A DNA stretch of 64,000 nucleotides from an uncultured Bacteroides sp. (GCF_910578895.1 NZ_CAJTSC010000008.1:19219-83218); one strand, 5' to 3'. Counted from the stretch's first letter, positions 33,972 to 43,495 are shown. Notes: generated by a model from the letters alone, not told the origin. Translations and numbers: made by a program.

Positions 33972-36900
33972 TTACGGGCGGGTTTCCTCCCTCTTTCCGT
34001 GCATCATCAGATAAACGATCGGAATAATGAAACCGTTCAGGAACGTGGAAGTCAGCAATCCCCCCAGAATGACTTTTGCCATAGGGCTTTGTATCTCATT
34101 GCCGGGCAGGTCGCCGCTGAGTGCCAGCGGAATCAATGCCAGCGCGCTGGAAAGCGCCGTCATCAGGATGGGGTTCAGGCGGTCCAACGAGCCGCGTATC
34201 ACGCTGTCATACACTCCGCAACCTTCTTCCTGCTGCAAATGGTTGTAGTGGCTGATAAGCAGCATGCCGTTGCGGGTGGCGATGCCGAAGAGCGAGATAA
34301 AGCCGATAATGGCGGGAATGCTGATTTCGCCCGTTGTGACGAGCAGGGCGAATACGCCGCCAATCAACGCCAAAGGCAGGTTGATGAGGATTATCGCACT
34401 CTCCTTTACGCTACGGAACTCATGATACAGCAGCAGGAATATCACGACAATGGACATGAATGAGGTCAATGCCAGCGTGCGGCTGGCAGCCTGTTCGCTT
34501 TCAAACTGTCCGCCGTATTCGATGTGGTAACCTTCGGGCAACGGCACAGAAGCGTCTATGCGTGCCTGTATGTCGTTCACCACGCTGCGCAGGTCGCGGT
34601 CGGCAACGTTGGCGGAGATTACGATTTTCCGTTTCACGTTCTCGCGGCTGATGGTGTTCGGTCCCATTGCCGAACGTACTTCCGCTACGTAGTTCAGCGG
34701 TATCTTACGTCCGTTGCCGGTGTCAATCATCAGGTCTCGTATCTTTTCCGCTTCGTCTCGCGAACCATCCTGTACGCGGACCGTAAGGTCGAAGCTTTTC
34801 CCTTTCTCGTATACCTGGGACACCGACTCGCCGGCAAGGCACACGTTGACAAATTCCGAGAACTCCGGCAGCGAAATGCCGTATTTCGCCAGCACCTCCC
34901 GTTTGGGCGAGATAATGAGCTGCGGACGTTCTATCTGCTGCTCCACATTCAGGTCGGCAATGCCGGGAATGTCCTGAATGGTATTCTTTATTTCGTTGCC
35001 CAACGAGAACATGCGGTTCAGGTCGTCGCCGAACAGCTTGATGGCTATGTTGGCTTTCGTTCCGGACAGCATGGCGTCGATGCGGTGGCTGATAGGCTGG
35101 CCTATTTCCACGTTGGCTCCTACAATCGTACCCAGTTTTTCGCGTACGTCTGCCACCAACTCGCTGCGCGAACGTCCTTTCAGTTCGAACGGAGCTTCTA
35201 TTTCCGATACGTTCACGCCTAAGGCGTGCTCATCCAGTTCGGCGCGTCCCGTCTTGCGCGCCACGGTTTGTATCTCGGGGATGGAGAGCAGCAACTCTTC
35301 GGCACGATGCCCCATTTTGTCGCTCTCTTCCAGTGAAATGCCCGGCAGGGAGGATATGTTGATGGTGAACGAGCCTTCGTTGAAGGGCGGCAGGAAGGAG
35401 CGCCCCAGTGTGAAGAAGCAGACAAGCGCCACCGCAAACAGGCCGACGGTGCCGCCCAGTACACTCTTCTTATGCCCCAGCACAAAGGTCAGCGCTGTGC
35501 CGTACCATGCTTTCATCTTGCGCGCTACGGGCGAGTCTCCGGTGGCACGCTTTTCATCTTTAATCTTTTCTTTTCCCAGCAGATAGGAGCATAATACGGG
35601 TGTCACCGTCAGTGCCACGACCGTAGAGGCTGCCAATGCCACGATGAAGGCGATGCCCAGCGGCACAAGCATCCTGCCTTCCATGCCGCTCAGGAAGAAT
35701 AACGGAATGAAGCTCACCACGATAATCAGTGTGGAGTTCAGGATAGGCATGCGCACCTCTTTGGATGCGTTGAACACGACTTCCAGTATCGGCAGGCGTT
35801 CGGCTTCCGGCTTTGTCCGGTTCTCGCGCAGGCGTTTGTATACGTTTTCCACATCGACGATGGCATCGTCTACTAAGGAACCGATGGCAATCGCCATGCC
35901 GCCAAGGCTCATTGTGTTGATGGTAAATCCCATGTAGTGCAGGGTGAGCAGCGACGCTATCAATGACAACGGAAGCGTAACCAGCGAGATGACGGTGGTC
36001 CGCACGTTGGCAAGAAACAGGAACAGGACGATGACGACAAAAATGCCCCCTTCGAACAGTGATTTCTGTACGTTGCCGATAGAGCTTTCTATGAAGCGGC
36101 TTTGCCTGAAGATGTCGGTGCTGACCTTCACATCGGGCGGCAGGTTTTTCTGCAGGTCTTTCAGGGATGCTTCCAACTTGCCGGTCAGTTCGAGGGTGCT
36201 TGTGGCGGGCTGTTTGGTTATGGTCAGCAGCACGGCGGGTTTGCCACGTTCGGAAGCGGTGCCCAATTTCGGCAGTTTGGCACCGATGCGCACGTCTGCG
36301 ATGTCTTCAAGCAGCACGGGAGCACGGAATGCCGGAAGCGTAGGGGAAGAAGCGGAAGTTTGAACGCTGCCGTCTTGCAACTTCACTACTGCCTTTGCCA
36401 ACTGGTCTATGCGGTCGGTAGAGATTACGCCGCGCACAATGTATTCATTGCCGTACTCGTAAAGCACTCCGCCGTTGGCATTCAGGTTCATGGTACGTGT
36501 AGCGCTCATAACTTCGGTAAGGGTCACACCGTAATGGCGCATCCGTTCTGGGTCGAGCTGTATCTGATACTCTTTGATGTCGCCGCCCAGCACTGCCACT
36601 TGCGCCACGCCGCCGGTAGAGAGAAGGCGCGGGCGGATGGTCCAGTCGGCTATGGTGCGCAGGTCGAGCATGGAAGTGGAGTCGGCGGTCAGCCCTACAA
36701 TCAGCATCTCGCCCAAGATGGACGATTGCGGTCCGAGTGTCGGCTTGCCCACATTGGCGGGAAGCGACTCGCTTACGACTGCCAGCTTCTCGCTTACAAT
36801 CTGCCGTGCCAGGTAAACGTCCGTTTCCCAGTCGAATTCCACCCATACGACGGAAAATCCGTTGGTGGAAGAAGAGCGTACGCGGCGTACTCCCGTGGCG

Positions 36901-37124
36901 CCGTTTACGGCTGTCTCAACAGGAAATGTAACCAGCTGTTCCACTTCCTCGGCTGCCATGCCGTTGGCTTCGGTCATGATAACTACGGTCGGCGCATTCA
37001 GGTCGGGGAATACATCCACTTCCGTGTGCATGGCGGTGTACGTACCGCCTATCAGCAGCAGTACCGATGCCACCAGCACCAGTATGCGGTTCTGAAGAGA
37101 GAAATGTATGATTTTATTAAGCAT
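33972..37124 (-). CDS. CusA/CzcA-type heavy-metal RND efflux pump
   Basis: 1050 residues, typical for HME-RND pumps. N-terminal TM1 (NRILVLVASVLLLIGGTYTAM), DVFPDLNAPTVVIMTEA, the first periplasmic loop, TM4 region with GGMAIAIGSLVDDAIVDVENVYKRL (proton-relay Asp residues), second loop with ARKTGRAELDEHALGVNVSE, and the C-terminal TM set with LLISHYNHLQQEEG. Proton-driven export of metal cations from periplasm or cytoplasm. The metal-binding Met triad of CusA cannot be assigned by eye, so the ion (Cu/Ag or Zn/Co/Cd/Ni) is uncertain. Confidence 0.95.
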   Translation of the reverse strand: MLNKIIHFSLQNRILVLVASVLLLIGGTYTAMHTEVDVFPDLNAPTVVIMTEANGMAAEEVEQLVTFPVETAVNGATGVRRVRSSSTNGFSVVWVEFDWETDVYLARQIVSEKLAVVSESLPANVGKPTLGPQSSILGEMLIVGLTADSTSMLDLRTIADWTIRPRLLSTGGVAQVAVLGGDIKEYQIQLDPERMRHYGVTLTEVMSATRTMNLNANGGVLYEYGNEYIVRGVISTDRIDQLAKAVVKLQDGSVQTSASSPTLPAFRAPVLLEDIADVRIGAKLPKLGTASERGKPAVLLTITKQPATSTLELTGKLEASLKDLQKNLPPDVKVSTDIFRQSRFIESSIGNVQKSLFEGGIFVVIVLFLFLANVRTTVISLVTLPLSLIASLLTLHYMGFTINTMSLGGMAIAIGSLVDDAIVDVENVYKRLRENRTKPEAERLPILEVVFNASKEVRMPILNSTLIIVVSFIPLFFLSGMEGRMLVPLGIAFIVALAASTVVALTVTPVLCSYLLGKEKIKDEKRATGDSPVARKMKAWYGTALTFVLGHKKSVLGGTVGLFAVALVCFFTLGRSFLPPFNEGSFTINISSLPGISLEESDKMGHRAEELLLSIPEIQTVARKTGRAELDEHALGVNVSEIEAPFELKGRSRSELVADVREKLGTIVGANVEIGQPISHRIDAMLSGTKANIAIKLFGDDLNRMFSLGNEIKNTIQDIPGIADLNVEQQIERPQLIISPKREVLAKYGISLPEFSEFVNVCLAGESVSQVYEKGKSFDLTVRVQDGSRDEAEKIRDLMIDTGNGRKIPLNYVAEVRSAMGPNTISRENVKRKIVISANVADRDLRSVVNDIQARIDASVPLPEGYHIEYGGQFESEQAASRTLALTSFMSIVVIFLLLYHEFRSVKESAIILINLPLALIGGVFALLVTTGEISIPAIIGFISLFGIATRNGMLLISHYNHLQQEEGCGVYDSVIRGSLDRLNPILMTALSSALALIPLALSGDLPGNEIQSPMAKVILGGLLTSTFLNGFIIPIVYLMMHGKREETRP

Positions 37125-37197
37125 GGTATGTCTTTTTCTTTTAAGGGAGTTAATGGTATGTCTCTTTTTTGATAACTCCTTTTTAACTCTCTGTAAA

Positions 37198-38502
37198 TTA
37201 ATGTTCGTGGCTGTGCGCCGGTATTGCGTTTGTAGCTCCTGCCAGTTTCACCTGGTAAGCGCCTTGTGTCACTACTTTGTCGCCTGCCTTGATGCCCGAA
37301 AGGATTTGCACCCGTTCGCCGTTATCGGCTCCGAGCGTGACAAGCTGTTTTTTATACCCCTCTTCGTCTACTTGCAGGTATACGAAGAAACTGCCTTGCT
37401 CCTCGGTCAAAGCCGTATGGGGGAGCGAAATGACATTCTCCATAGGAGAGGAGAGCAGGAATATCTCGACAAAAGAGCCGGGGATGATGTCGCCTTTGTT
37501 GTCGAACTCGAAAGTGACAGGCACATAGTAACCGTTTTCGTCCGATGCCTTTCCGTAAGAGAGCAGGCGGCCGTTCAGCTCCTTCAACGCATATACCCGA
37601 TTGTTGTAGGGGGTACGGAAGTTGGCGGAACCGATTGTGCGGAGGTATGAGTAATATTTCTCCGAAACATCGGCACGCAGGAATAATCTGCGGTTTTGGG
37701 TGATGCTTACAAGCGGTTGCCCCACCGTGACATAGTCGCCTTCCTTTACCAACAGGCTTTTTACGTACCCGCCGATGGGAGAGGGTACGGTCTGTCCTTG
37801 GGCGGAATGGTTTTTGGCAACAGCTTCATAACTGATGCGGGCATCTTCATAAGCCTGTTCGGCTTGGGCAAAGTCTTTCTCCGAAACTATCTTGCCGGGA
37901 AGCAGTTCTTTCATCCGTTCGTACTCCTTCTTGGCTGTTTCATAGGCGATACGTGCTCTCTGCACGGGGTCTCCCTCCGCCATGTTCTTGGACGAAAGCA
38001 CTACGAGGGGAGTGCCTTTGCCCACGCTCATGCCTTCTATAACCTTTCCGCGGAATGAAACGACACCCGCCACAGGGGCTACGGCAACACTCTCATCGCC
38101 TTGTGCCGCCATTACCTGTCCGCTGGTTTTTATGACTTGGTTGAATGTGCCCGGTTCGATGATGCTTGCCGTTACTCCGGCTGCTTGTGCTTTGGCGGGA
38201 GGCAATATGATTTCATCGCTATGTGTTGCGGCGGCGGGTTCTTCGTCGTGATGGTGCCCATCGTCGTGCTTGTGGTCGGAAGCCTCGTGGGCATGGTCGT
38301 GGCTTTCTTGGCTGTGACCTTCGTGGTTATGCCCTTCATGGTTGTGGCTTTCATGATTGTGCTCCTCATGCCCATGCCCTTCGTGGTTGTGTCCCGCATG
38401 GGTATGTTCTTCCGTTTCGTGATTATGCCCTTCGCCGGACTTGCTGTTGCAGGAGCCTAACAGGAACAGACCTATGGCTCCCATGAATATAAATTTCTTC
38501 AT
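37198..38502 (-). CDS. RND periplasmic adaptor lipoprotein with His-rich N-terminus
   Basis: About 434 residues from MKKFIFMGAIGLFLLGSC, a lipoprotein signal with Cys lipidation site. Directly after it comes a histidine-rich region (about 25-90) made of repeats such as HNHEGHGHEEHNHESHNHEG, ending DDGHHHDEE. The membrane-fusion body follows: lipoyl half VAVAPVAGVVSFRGKVIEGMSVGKGTPLVVLSSK, helical hairpin (ARIAYETAKKEYERMKELLPGKIVSEKDFAQAEQAYEDARISYEAV), second lipoyl half SPIGGYVKSLLVKEGDYVTVGQPL, and barrel domains. It bridges pump and outer-membrane channel; the His region probably collects Zn, Cu, Ni or Co (inference). A few His residues (HSHEH) also end the protein. Confidence 0.92.
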   Translation of the reverse strand: MKKFIFMGAIGLFLLGSCNSKSGEGHNHETEEHTHAGHNHEGHGHEEHNHESHNHEGHNHEGHSQESHDHAHEASDHKHDDGHHHDEEPAAATHSDEIILPPAKAQAAGVTASIIEPGTFNQVIKTSGQVMAAQGDESVAVAPVAGVVSFRGKVIEGMSVGKGTPLVVLSSKNMAEGDPVQRARIAYETAKKEYERMKELLPGKIVSEKDFAQAEQAYEDARISYEAVAKNHSAQGQTVPSPIGGYVKSLLVKEGDYVTVGQPLVSITQNRRLFLRADVSEKYYSYLRTIGSANFRTPYNNRVYALKELNGRLLSYGKASDENGYYVPVTFEFDNKGDIIPGSFVEIFLLSSPMENVISLPHTALTEEQGSFFVYLQVDEEGYKKQLVTLGADNGERVQILSGIKAGDKVVTQGAYQVKLAGATNAIPAHSHEH

Positions 38503-38597
38503 GATAAATATGGATGTTATATGCCCTGTCATCCGGTGCATGAATGACAGATGCCTGATGAAATACTGGATTTTCGTTACTTACGTGTTTTGATTGG

Positions 38598-39005
38598 TCA
38601 GGCAAGGACCGAAGGAGGGGCACGGAGCCCTGTGGCACGTGTGATGAACGTGCCATGAAGCGACTCTATGTAGACAAACACCTGCCTTATCCGCGTTTCT
38701 TCGGATAAAGCAGGGAGCTTGAAGAGCAGTTCGGGAAGTAATGTATTCACCCATACGAAACCGGGTTGCAGGTTATGCTGGTCCGGATTGGGTGCCTGTT
38801 GGTAGAAATGGGTGGTCATGCAGCCTGCTCCGCAACAGCAGTGTTCGCTACAGGCATCCTGATGATGGCAACACCCGTCGGACGGCAAATCGCTTTTCAT
38901 GCAGATGGTGCCGTCTTCATGGTGGTGATGGGGGATGACAGGTACTACCAGCACAAGCATGCTGATAAAGAAGAGGAAGTATGCAATGTACCTTTTCGTT
39001 TTCAT
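38598..39005 (-). CDS. Cys/His-rich exported small protein upstream of the efflux operon
   Basis: About 135 residues from MKTKRYIAYF. A signal or anchor segment (about 8-24, AYFLFFISMLVLVVPVIP) leads into a metal-binding-looking block: PHHHHEDGTICM, then DGCCHHQDACSEHCCCGAGC (about 42-63). The rest (FVWVNTLLPELLFKLPALSEETRI...GTFITRATGLRAPPSVLA) has no recognised motif. It has its own -33/-7 promoter and is read toward the adaptor gene 95 bp downstream, so a role as metal sensor or periplasmic metal chaperone is plausible but not shown. Resembles Bacteroides DUF6769-type proteins. Confidence 0.78.
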   Translation of the reverse strand: MKTKRYIAYFLFFISMLVLVVPVIPHHHHEDGTICMKSDLPSDGCCHHQDACSEHCCCGAGCMTTHFYQQAPNPDQHNLQPGFVWVNTLLPELLFKLPALSEETRIRQVFVYIESLHGTFITRATGLRAPPSVLA

Positions 39006-39027
39006 CCTTTTGTCTTTGGTCGGGGTG

Positions 39028-39059
39028 CAAAGATAGAAGTTAATCATTTAATAGCCAAA
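39028..39059 (-). promoter_or_regulatory. Promoter of the metal efflux region
   Basis: Minus strand: TTTG (39056-39059) and TATCTTTG (39028-39035), 20-bp spacer, matching both Bacteroides elements. The transcription start would be near 39021, 16 bp before ATG 39005, which supports that start over the longer frame at 39047. Confidence 0.7.
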
Positions 39060-39110
39060 CACAAGATGCTAAAAAGCCTTGAATAAGTCCATTAAACCCC
39101 ACGGCTTTTG

Positions 39111-39296
39111 CATTTAGGGGAGTTAGAGGAGTTATCATTTCGCATCGTTTCGTTAGGAAGAAGTTAAGGGAGTTAAAGAAGTTAAAGGAGTTAGAGCCGA
39201 TACTCTTGTGTATGGCATTGTTACAAAAGTATCGGCTTTAACTTCTAAGCCGGCTTGGCGGCTGATAACTCCTTTTAACTCCTCTAACTTCTGTAA
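39111..39296. repeat. Composite GAGTTAAAG-type inverted repeat
   Basis: The left part repeats GGAGTTAGA/GGAGTTAAAG/GAAGTTAAAG words; the right part holds the complements (AACTCCTTTTAACTCCTCTAACTTC). In the centre GTTAGAGCCGATACT (39190-39204) pairs with AGTATCGGCTTTAAC (39228-39242), 14 of 15. It fills the gap between the efflux promoter and the ABC-F gene. A fragment, CTAACTTCCGGCAGG, lies near 49545. Confidence 0.7.
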
Positions 39297-39383
39297 ATGA
39301 GAAGCTGTGATTAAACCTTCGCTCATGCCGGGAGGTGTGAGGATGAAACCGCGCGTTACAATGTGCGGTTTATTAATGAAAGT

Positions 39384-41018
39384 TTACCGCTCCAGTTCGC
39401 GCAACGAGTCCATTTTCTTCTTCTCGAGAAACTCATAGATGCCACTCAGGTGTTCGGTGACACGTTTGTTGCCGAATTCATACACCTTGCTCACCAAGCC
39501 GTCAAGGAAGTCGCGGTCGTGGCTTACAAGTATCAGCGTGCCGTCAAAGTCCATAAGCGCCTGTTTCAGGATATCTTTGGTCTTCATGTCCAGGTGGTTG
39601 GTGGGCTCGTCGAGAATCAGCAGGTTTACGGGTTCCAGCAACAGCTTAATCATGGCAAGGCGCGTGCGTTCGCCGCCGGACAGCACTTTCACCTTCTTCA
39701 TGGACTCTTCCGGTCCGCCGAACATGAAAGCTCCCAGCAGGTCGCGTATCTTGTTGCGGATTTCACCTTTTGCCACATCGTCTATGGTCTGGAACACCGT
39801 GAGGTTCTCGTCCAGCAGCGATGCCTGGTTCTGTGCGAAATAGCCTATCTGTACATTGTGCCCGATGGTGAGCGTGCCTTCGTGTTCTATTTCTCCCATG
39901 ATGCACTTGACCAATGTGGATTTACCTTCACCGTTCTTGCCCACAAAAGCCACTTTGTCGCCTCGCTCTATGGTGAGGTTGGCATTCTTGAATACAACAT
40001 GCTCGCCGTATGTCTTTCCTACGCTCTCCATGATGACCGGATAGTTGCCCGAGCGCGGAGAGGGCGGAAACTTCAGCCGCAATGCCGAGGTGTCTTCTTC
40101 GTCCACTTCCAGCAATACCAGTTTCTCCAGCATCTTTACGCGGCTCTGCACCTGCAAGGTTTTGGAGTAAGTGCCCTTGAACCGTTCGATGAACTCTTTG
40201 GTTTCGGCGATGAACTTCTGCTGTTCGTCGTATGCCTTTTGCTGCTGTTCGCGACGCTCTTTGCGGAGTTCCAGATACTTGGAGTAATTCACTTTATAAT
40301 CGTAGATGCGGCCCATCGTCACCTCAATGGTGCGGGTGGTGATGTTGTCCACGAATTTGCGGTCGTGGCTGATGACGATGACGGCTTTGCCGTTGCTGAT
40401 GAGGAACTCTTCCAGCCATTGGATGGATTCGATGTCCAGGTGGTTGGTAGGCTCGTCCAGCAGCAACACGTCCGGTTTTTGCAGCAGCAGTTTGGCAAGT
40501 TCGATACGCATGCGCCAGCCGCCGCTGAAGTCATTTGTCGGACGGTTGAAATCCTCTCTTGTAAATCCGAGTCCGAGCAATGCCTTTTCCACATCCTCTT
40601 CATAATTGGTGGCATCGATGGCGTAGAATTTCTCGCTCAGGGCGGACACCTGCTCGATAAGCTCCATGTAGCTGTCGCTTTCGTAGTCGGTGCGGGTTTC
40701 CAGCTCTTTGTTCATGCGGTCTATTTCGGCTTCCATTTCGTGTAGGTGTGCAAAGGCTTGTGCCGTCTCCTCGAATACGGTCCGTCCGTCTTCTGTCATC
40801 AGGTGCTGGGGCAGGTAGGCGATGACGCAATCTTTCGGGGTGGACACTTTGCCGCGTGTGGGTTGCCTTACGCCGGCAAGTATCTTCAGCAGCGTACTTT
40901 TGCCTGCTCCGTTTTTTCCCATGAGGGCGATACGGTCTTTTTCGTTGATTACAAAGGATATGTCACTAAATAAGGTGGTGCCGCCAAATTCCACGGCAAG
41001 TCCGTCAATAGAAATCAT
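39384..41018 (-). CDS. ABC-F family ATPase (two ABC domains, no membrane domain)
   Basis: About 544 residues. Two ATP-binding cassettes: Walker A GKNGAGKSTLLKIL (about 35-48) and GKNGEGKSTLVKC (about 350-362), signatures FSGGWRMRIELAKLL and LSGGERTRLAMIKLL, Walker B VLLLDEPTNHLDIESI and LLILDEPTNHLDMKT. The linker between them (about 235-320) is long and charged (ELRKERREQQQKAYDEQQKFIAETKEFIERFKG), as in translation-factor ABC-F proteins (EttA/YbiT/Uup) that act in the ribosomal E site. Most like the YbiT group; resistance-type ABC-F cannot be excluded. Promoter TATCTTTG at 41044-41051 supports the start at 41018. Confidence 0.93.
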   Translation of the reverse strand: MISIDGLAVEFGGTTLFSDISFVINEKDRIALMGKNGAGKSTLLKILAGVRQPTRGKVSTPKDCVIAYLPQHLMTEDGRTVFEETAQAFAHLHEMEAEIDRMNKELETRTDYESDSYMELIEQVSALSEKFYAIDATNYEEDVEKALLGLGFTREDFNRPTNDFSGGWRMRIELAKLLLQKPDVLLLDEPTNHLDIESIQWLEEFLISNGKAVIVISHDRKFVDNITTRTIEVTMGRIYDYKVNYSKYLELRKERREQQQKAYDEQQKFIAETKEFIERFKGTYSKTLQVQSRVKMLEKLVLLEVDEEDTSALRLKFPPSPRSGNYPVIMESVGKTYGEHVVFKNANLTIERGDKVAFVGKNGEGKSTLVKCIMGEIEHEGTLTIGHNVQIGYFAQNQASLLDENLTVFQTIDDVAKGEIRNKIRDLLGAFMFGGPEESMKKVKVLSGGERTRLAMIKLLLEPVNLLILDEPTNHLDMKTKDILKQALMDFDGTLILVSHDRDFLDGLVSKVYEFGNKRVTEHLSGIYEFLEKKKMDSLRELER

Positions 41019-41043
41019 TGTGTCGTTTTTAAAAAATGAGGTG

Positions 41044-41051
41044 CAAAGATA
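41044..41051 (-). promoter_or_regulatory. -7 promoter element of the ABC-F gene
   Basis: Minus strand TATCTTTG, 26 bp upstream of ATG 41018 and overlapping the longer in-frame extension (41057), which it excludes. Confidence 0.6.
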
Positions 41052-41089
41052 ATGCAAATAGCTTATTTCCCATATATTGTTTTCCGCGC

Positions 41090-41929
41090 CTATTCCGTCG
41101 CCTTGTTCTTCCTTTCCTGTATCTTGCGTTTCACGAATTCGATTTTCAAGTTGGCTTCTTCCATGTTTTTCCTGATTTCCGTGATAGACGAAAGCAGTTG
41201 CGCCAGTTCATAAACGGCAGCTACGGCTTTGCGGTCGTCCGGCGTCATGGTGGTGGAGTAGGGGCGTTCGCCGAGGTAGTTGATGCGGATATTCTTGTCC
41301 TTGTTCAGATTGAGGAAGGCGATTACGTTGCCGTCTTCTCCCAACTTGTAATCCGCTTTTTCTATCTTTTCTCCCAAATCGGTGGTTTCGTAGCTCTCTT
41401 TCGCAGCCGGGGTTTCGGCAAAGCTGCCGTCGGGAGCGGTTACTTTTATGGCTAAATGGTGGATGTTGTGCGCGCCGCAATAGATGGAAGTCATGCTCAT
41501 CGCGCCGGTCTCGTCTACCTGGAAACGGAGGTAAGAGCGGTGCAGGTTCTTTTCTATCACCTGCGAAGGATACAGGTAATTGCCGATTTTCTGATACTCG
41601 GCATCTTTCTCGAACGTATAATTCTTCCGGATGGCATCTACTGCCGCCTGTTTTTCGCGGAGCATGCTGTCGAGGTAGGCAAGCGTGTTTTCCTGCTCTT
41701 TCAGTTCCACCTGTTGCATAAGCCCGATACCCTCGCGTCGCGTTTCGAAAGCTTTGGGGTAGAGTATCTTGATGCTGTCTATCTGTATCTTCGCTTCGTT
41801 GTAGTCTCCGCGTTCGAAAGCCTCGCGGGCTGCACGGAGTTTCTCACCCGCTTTTTCTTCTACGTTACTGCACGAGAAGAGCGTGCAGCAAAGGCACGCA
41901 AGGAAAGTTGCTTTTTTCATAATTTTCAT
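41090..41929 (-). CDS. Predicted lipoprotein of unknown function
   Basis: About 279 residues. The signal KKATFLACLCCTLFSCS has a lipobox (LFSC) and is followed by acidic residues (SNVEEKAGEK), suggesting surface or outer-membrane lipidation. Then come helical, TPR-like pairs (EKLRAAREAFERGDYNEAKIQIDSIKILYPKAF) and a coiled segment near the end (ELAQLLSSITEIRKNMEEANLKIEFVKRKIQERK). The first helices look like a single tetratricopeptide unit, but I recognise no domain in the rest. The frame stays open far upstream across the CCA-enzyme gene, which is a shadow; start ATG 41929 or 41920. Confidence 0.82.
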   Translation of the reverse strand: MKIMKKATFLACLCCTLFSCSNVEEKAGEKLRAAREAFERGDYNEAKIQIDSIKILYPKAFETRREGIGLMQQVELKEQENTLAYLDSMLREKQAAVDAIRKNYTFEKDAEYQKIGNYLYPSQVIEKNLHRSYLRFQVDETGAMSMTSIYCGAHNIHHLAIKVTAPDGSFAETPAAKESYETTDLGEKIEKADYKLGEDGNVIAFLNLNKDKNIRINYLGERPYSTTMTPDDRKAVAAVYELAQLLSSITEIRKNMEEANLKIEFVKRKIQERKNKATE

Positions 41930-41969
41930 TCTTGATGTTAGCGGCGGCAAAAATACAAAATAATATCTG

Positions 41970-41977
41970 TATCTTTG
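41970..41977 (+). promoter_or_regulatory. -7 promoter element of the CCA-adding enzyme gene
   Basis: TATCTTTG 87 bp upstream of the ATG. Confidence 0.5.
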
Positions 41978-42064
41978 CCGCATTTTAAGGAGATGTGCCA
42001 AAAAGAGGGCATTGCATGAACCCGGCGCATCATTCCTGCTCACATTATTATATAGTAATACATA

Positions 42065-43495
42065 ATGATTGAATTGACGACAGAAGAACTGAAACAGCGT
42101 TTCAGCGACAGCATATTTAAGCGGATTTCCGAAACGGCGGATGAGTTGGGACTGGATTGTTACGTCGTGGGTGGCTACGTACGCGACATATTTCTGCAAC
42201 GTCCTTCCAAAGATATCGATGTGGTGGTAGTGGGCAGCGGCATCGCGATGGCGGAGGCGCTTGCCAGGCGTTTGGGGCGTGGTGCTCATCTTTCTGTCTT
42301 CAAGAATTTCGGTACGGCACAGTTGAAGTATCACGGCACGGAAGTGGAGTTCGTGGGTGCACGCAAAGAGTCTTATACGCACGACTCGCGCAAGCCTATC
42401 GTAGAGGACGGATCTTTGGAAGACGACCAAAACCGGCGCGACTTTACCATTAATGCGTTGGCAGTCTGTCTGAACCGTCAACGCTACGGTGAGCTGGTAG
42501 ACCCTTTCGGCGGCATGGGAGACATGAAGGAGCGGACCATCCGTACGCCGCTCGACCCGGATATCACCTTCAGTGACGACCCTTTGCGTATGATGCGTTG
42601 CATCCGTTTTGCCACCCAGCTGAATTTCTATATTGACGATGATACGTTCGAGTCTTTGTGCCGCAACAAGGAGCGTATCGCCATTATCTCCAAAGAGCGT
42701 ATTGCAGACGAACTGAACAAGATACTTCTCTCTCCCGTTCCTTCCAAAGGTTTTATCGACTTGGACCGTTCCGGACTGCTGCAACTCATTTTTCCGGAAC
42801 TGGCGGCGCTGCAAGGCGTTGAGACCCGTAACGGCAGGGCACATAAGGACAATTTCTACCATACACTCGAGGTGCTCGACAACATCAGCAAGCATACCGA
42901 CAATCTTTGGCTCCGCTGGGCGGCCCTGCTGCACGACATTGCCAAACCGGCTACCAAACGTTGGGAACCTCGTGCCGGCTGGACTTTCCACAACCATAAC
43001 TTCATCGGCGAGAAGATGCTGCCCGGCATATTCCGCAGGATGAAGCTCCCGATGAACGAGAAGATGAAATACGTGCAGAAGTTGGTGGGGCTGCACATGC
43101 GTCCCATTGTGATAGCGGATGACGTGGTGACCGACTCCGCCGTCCGTCGCCTGCTGTTCGAAGCGGGGGATGATATAGACGACCTCATGACGCTGTGCGA
43201 GGCGGATATCACCTCCAAGAACATGGAGCGCAAGCAACGCTTTCTGAATAACTTCCAGTTGGTGCGTCAGAAACTGAAGGATTTGGAAGAACGCGACCGC
43301 ATCCGCAACTTCCAGCCCCCTGTCAGCGGCGAGGAGATTATGAAGACGTTCAACCTGTCGCCCTGCCGGGAAGTCGGCGCATTGAAAAGCGCTATCAAGG
43401 ATGCCATACTGGACGGTGTCATTCCCAATGAATACGAAGCCGCCCGCGACTTTATGCTGCAACGGGCAAAGAAGATGGGGCTGCAGTGTGTCTGA
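42065..43495 (+). CDS. cca: CCA tRNA nucleotidyltransferase with HD domain
   Basis: 476 residues. Adds or repairs the 3' CCA end of tRNAs. The class II nucleotidyltransferase head has VVGGYVRDIFLQRPSKDIDVVVVG (G-G-x-V-R-D and D-x-D metal site, about 30-55), then RRDFTINALAVCL, DPLRMMRCIRFATQLNF and RIADELNKIL, followed by an HD phosphohydrolase domain (about 255-400) with HDIAKPATKRW and a C-terminal helical tail. It fits the tRNA-Ser gene here, which lacks an encoded CCA. Confidence 0.95.
   Translation: MIELTTEELKQRFSDSIFKRISETADELGLDCYVVGGYVRDIFLQRPSKDIDVVVVGSGIAMAEALARRLGRGAHLSVFKNFGTAQLKYHGTEVEFVGARKESYTHDSRKPIVEDGSLEDDQNRRDFTINALAVCLNRQRYGELVDPFGGMGDMKERTIRTPLDPDITFSDDPLRMMRCIRFATQLNFYIDDDTFESLCRNKERIAIISKERIADELNKILLSPVPSKGFIDLDRSGLLQLIFPELAALQGVETRNGRAHKDNFYHTLEVLDNISKHTDNLWLRWAALLHDIAKPATKRWEPRAGWTFHNHNFIGEKMLPGIFRRMKLPMNEKMKYVQKLVGLHMRPIVIADDVVTDSAVRRLLFEAGDDIDDLMTLCEADITSKNMERKQRFLNNFQLVRQKLKDLEERDRIRNFQPPVSGEEIMKTFNLSPCREVGALKSAIKDAILDGVIPNEYEAARDFMLQRAKKMGLQCV

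Noticed and set aside
36102..37172. 356-codon plus-strand frame opposite the RND pump
   Set aside because: It lies wholly antisense to the intact CusA-type gene and its translation is Gly/His/Gln-rich with no signal or domain.
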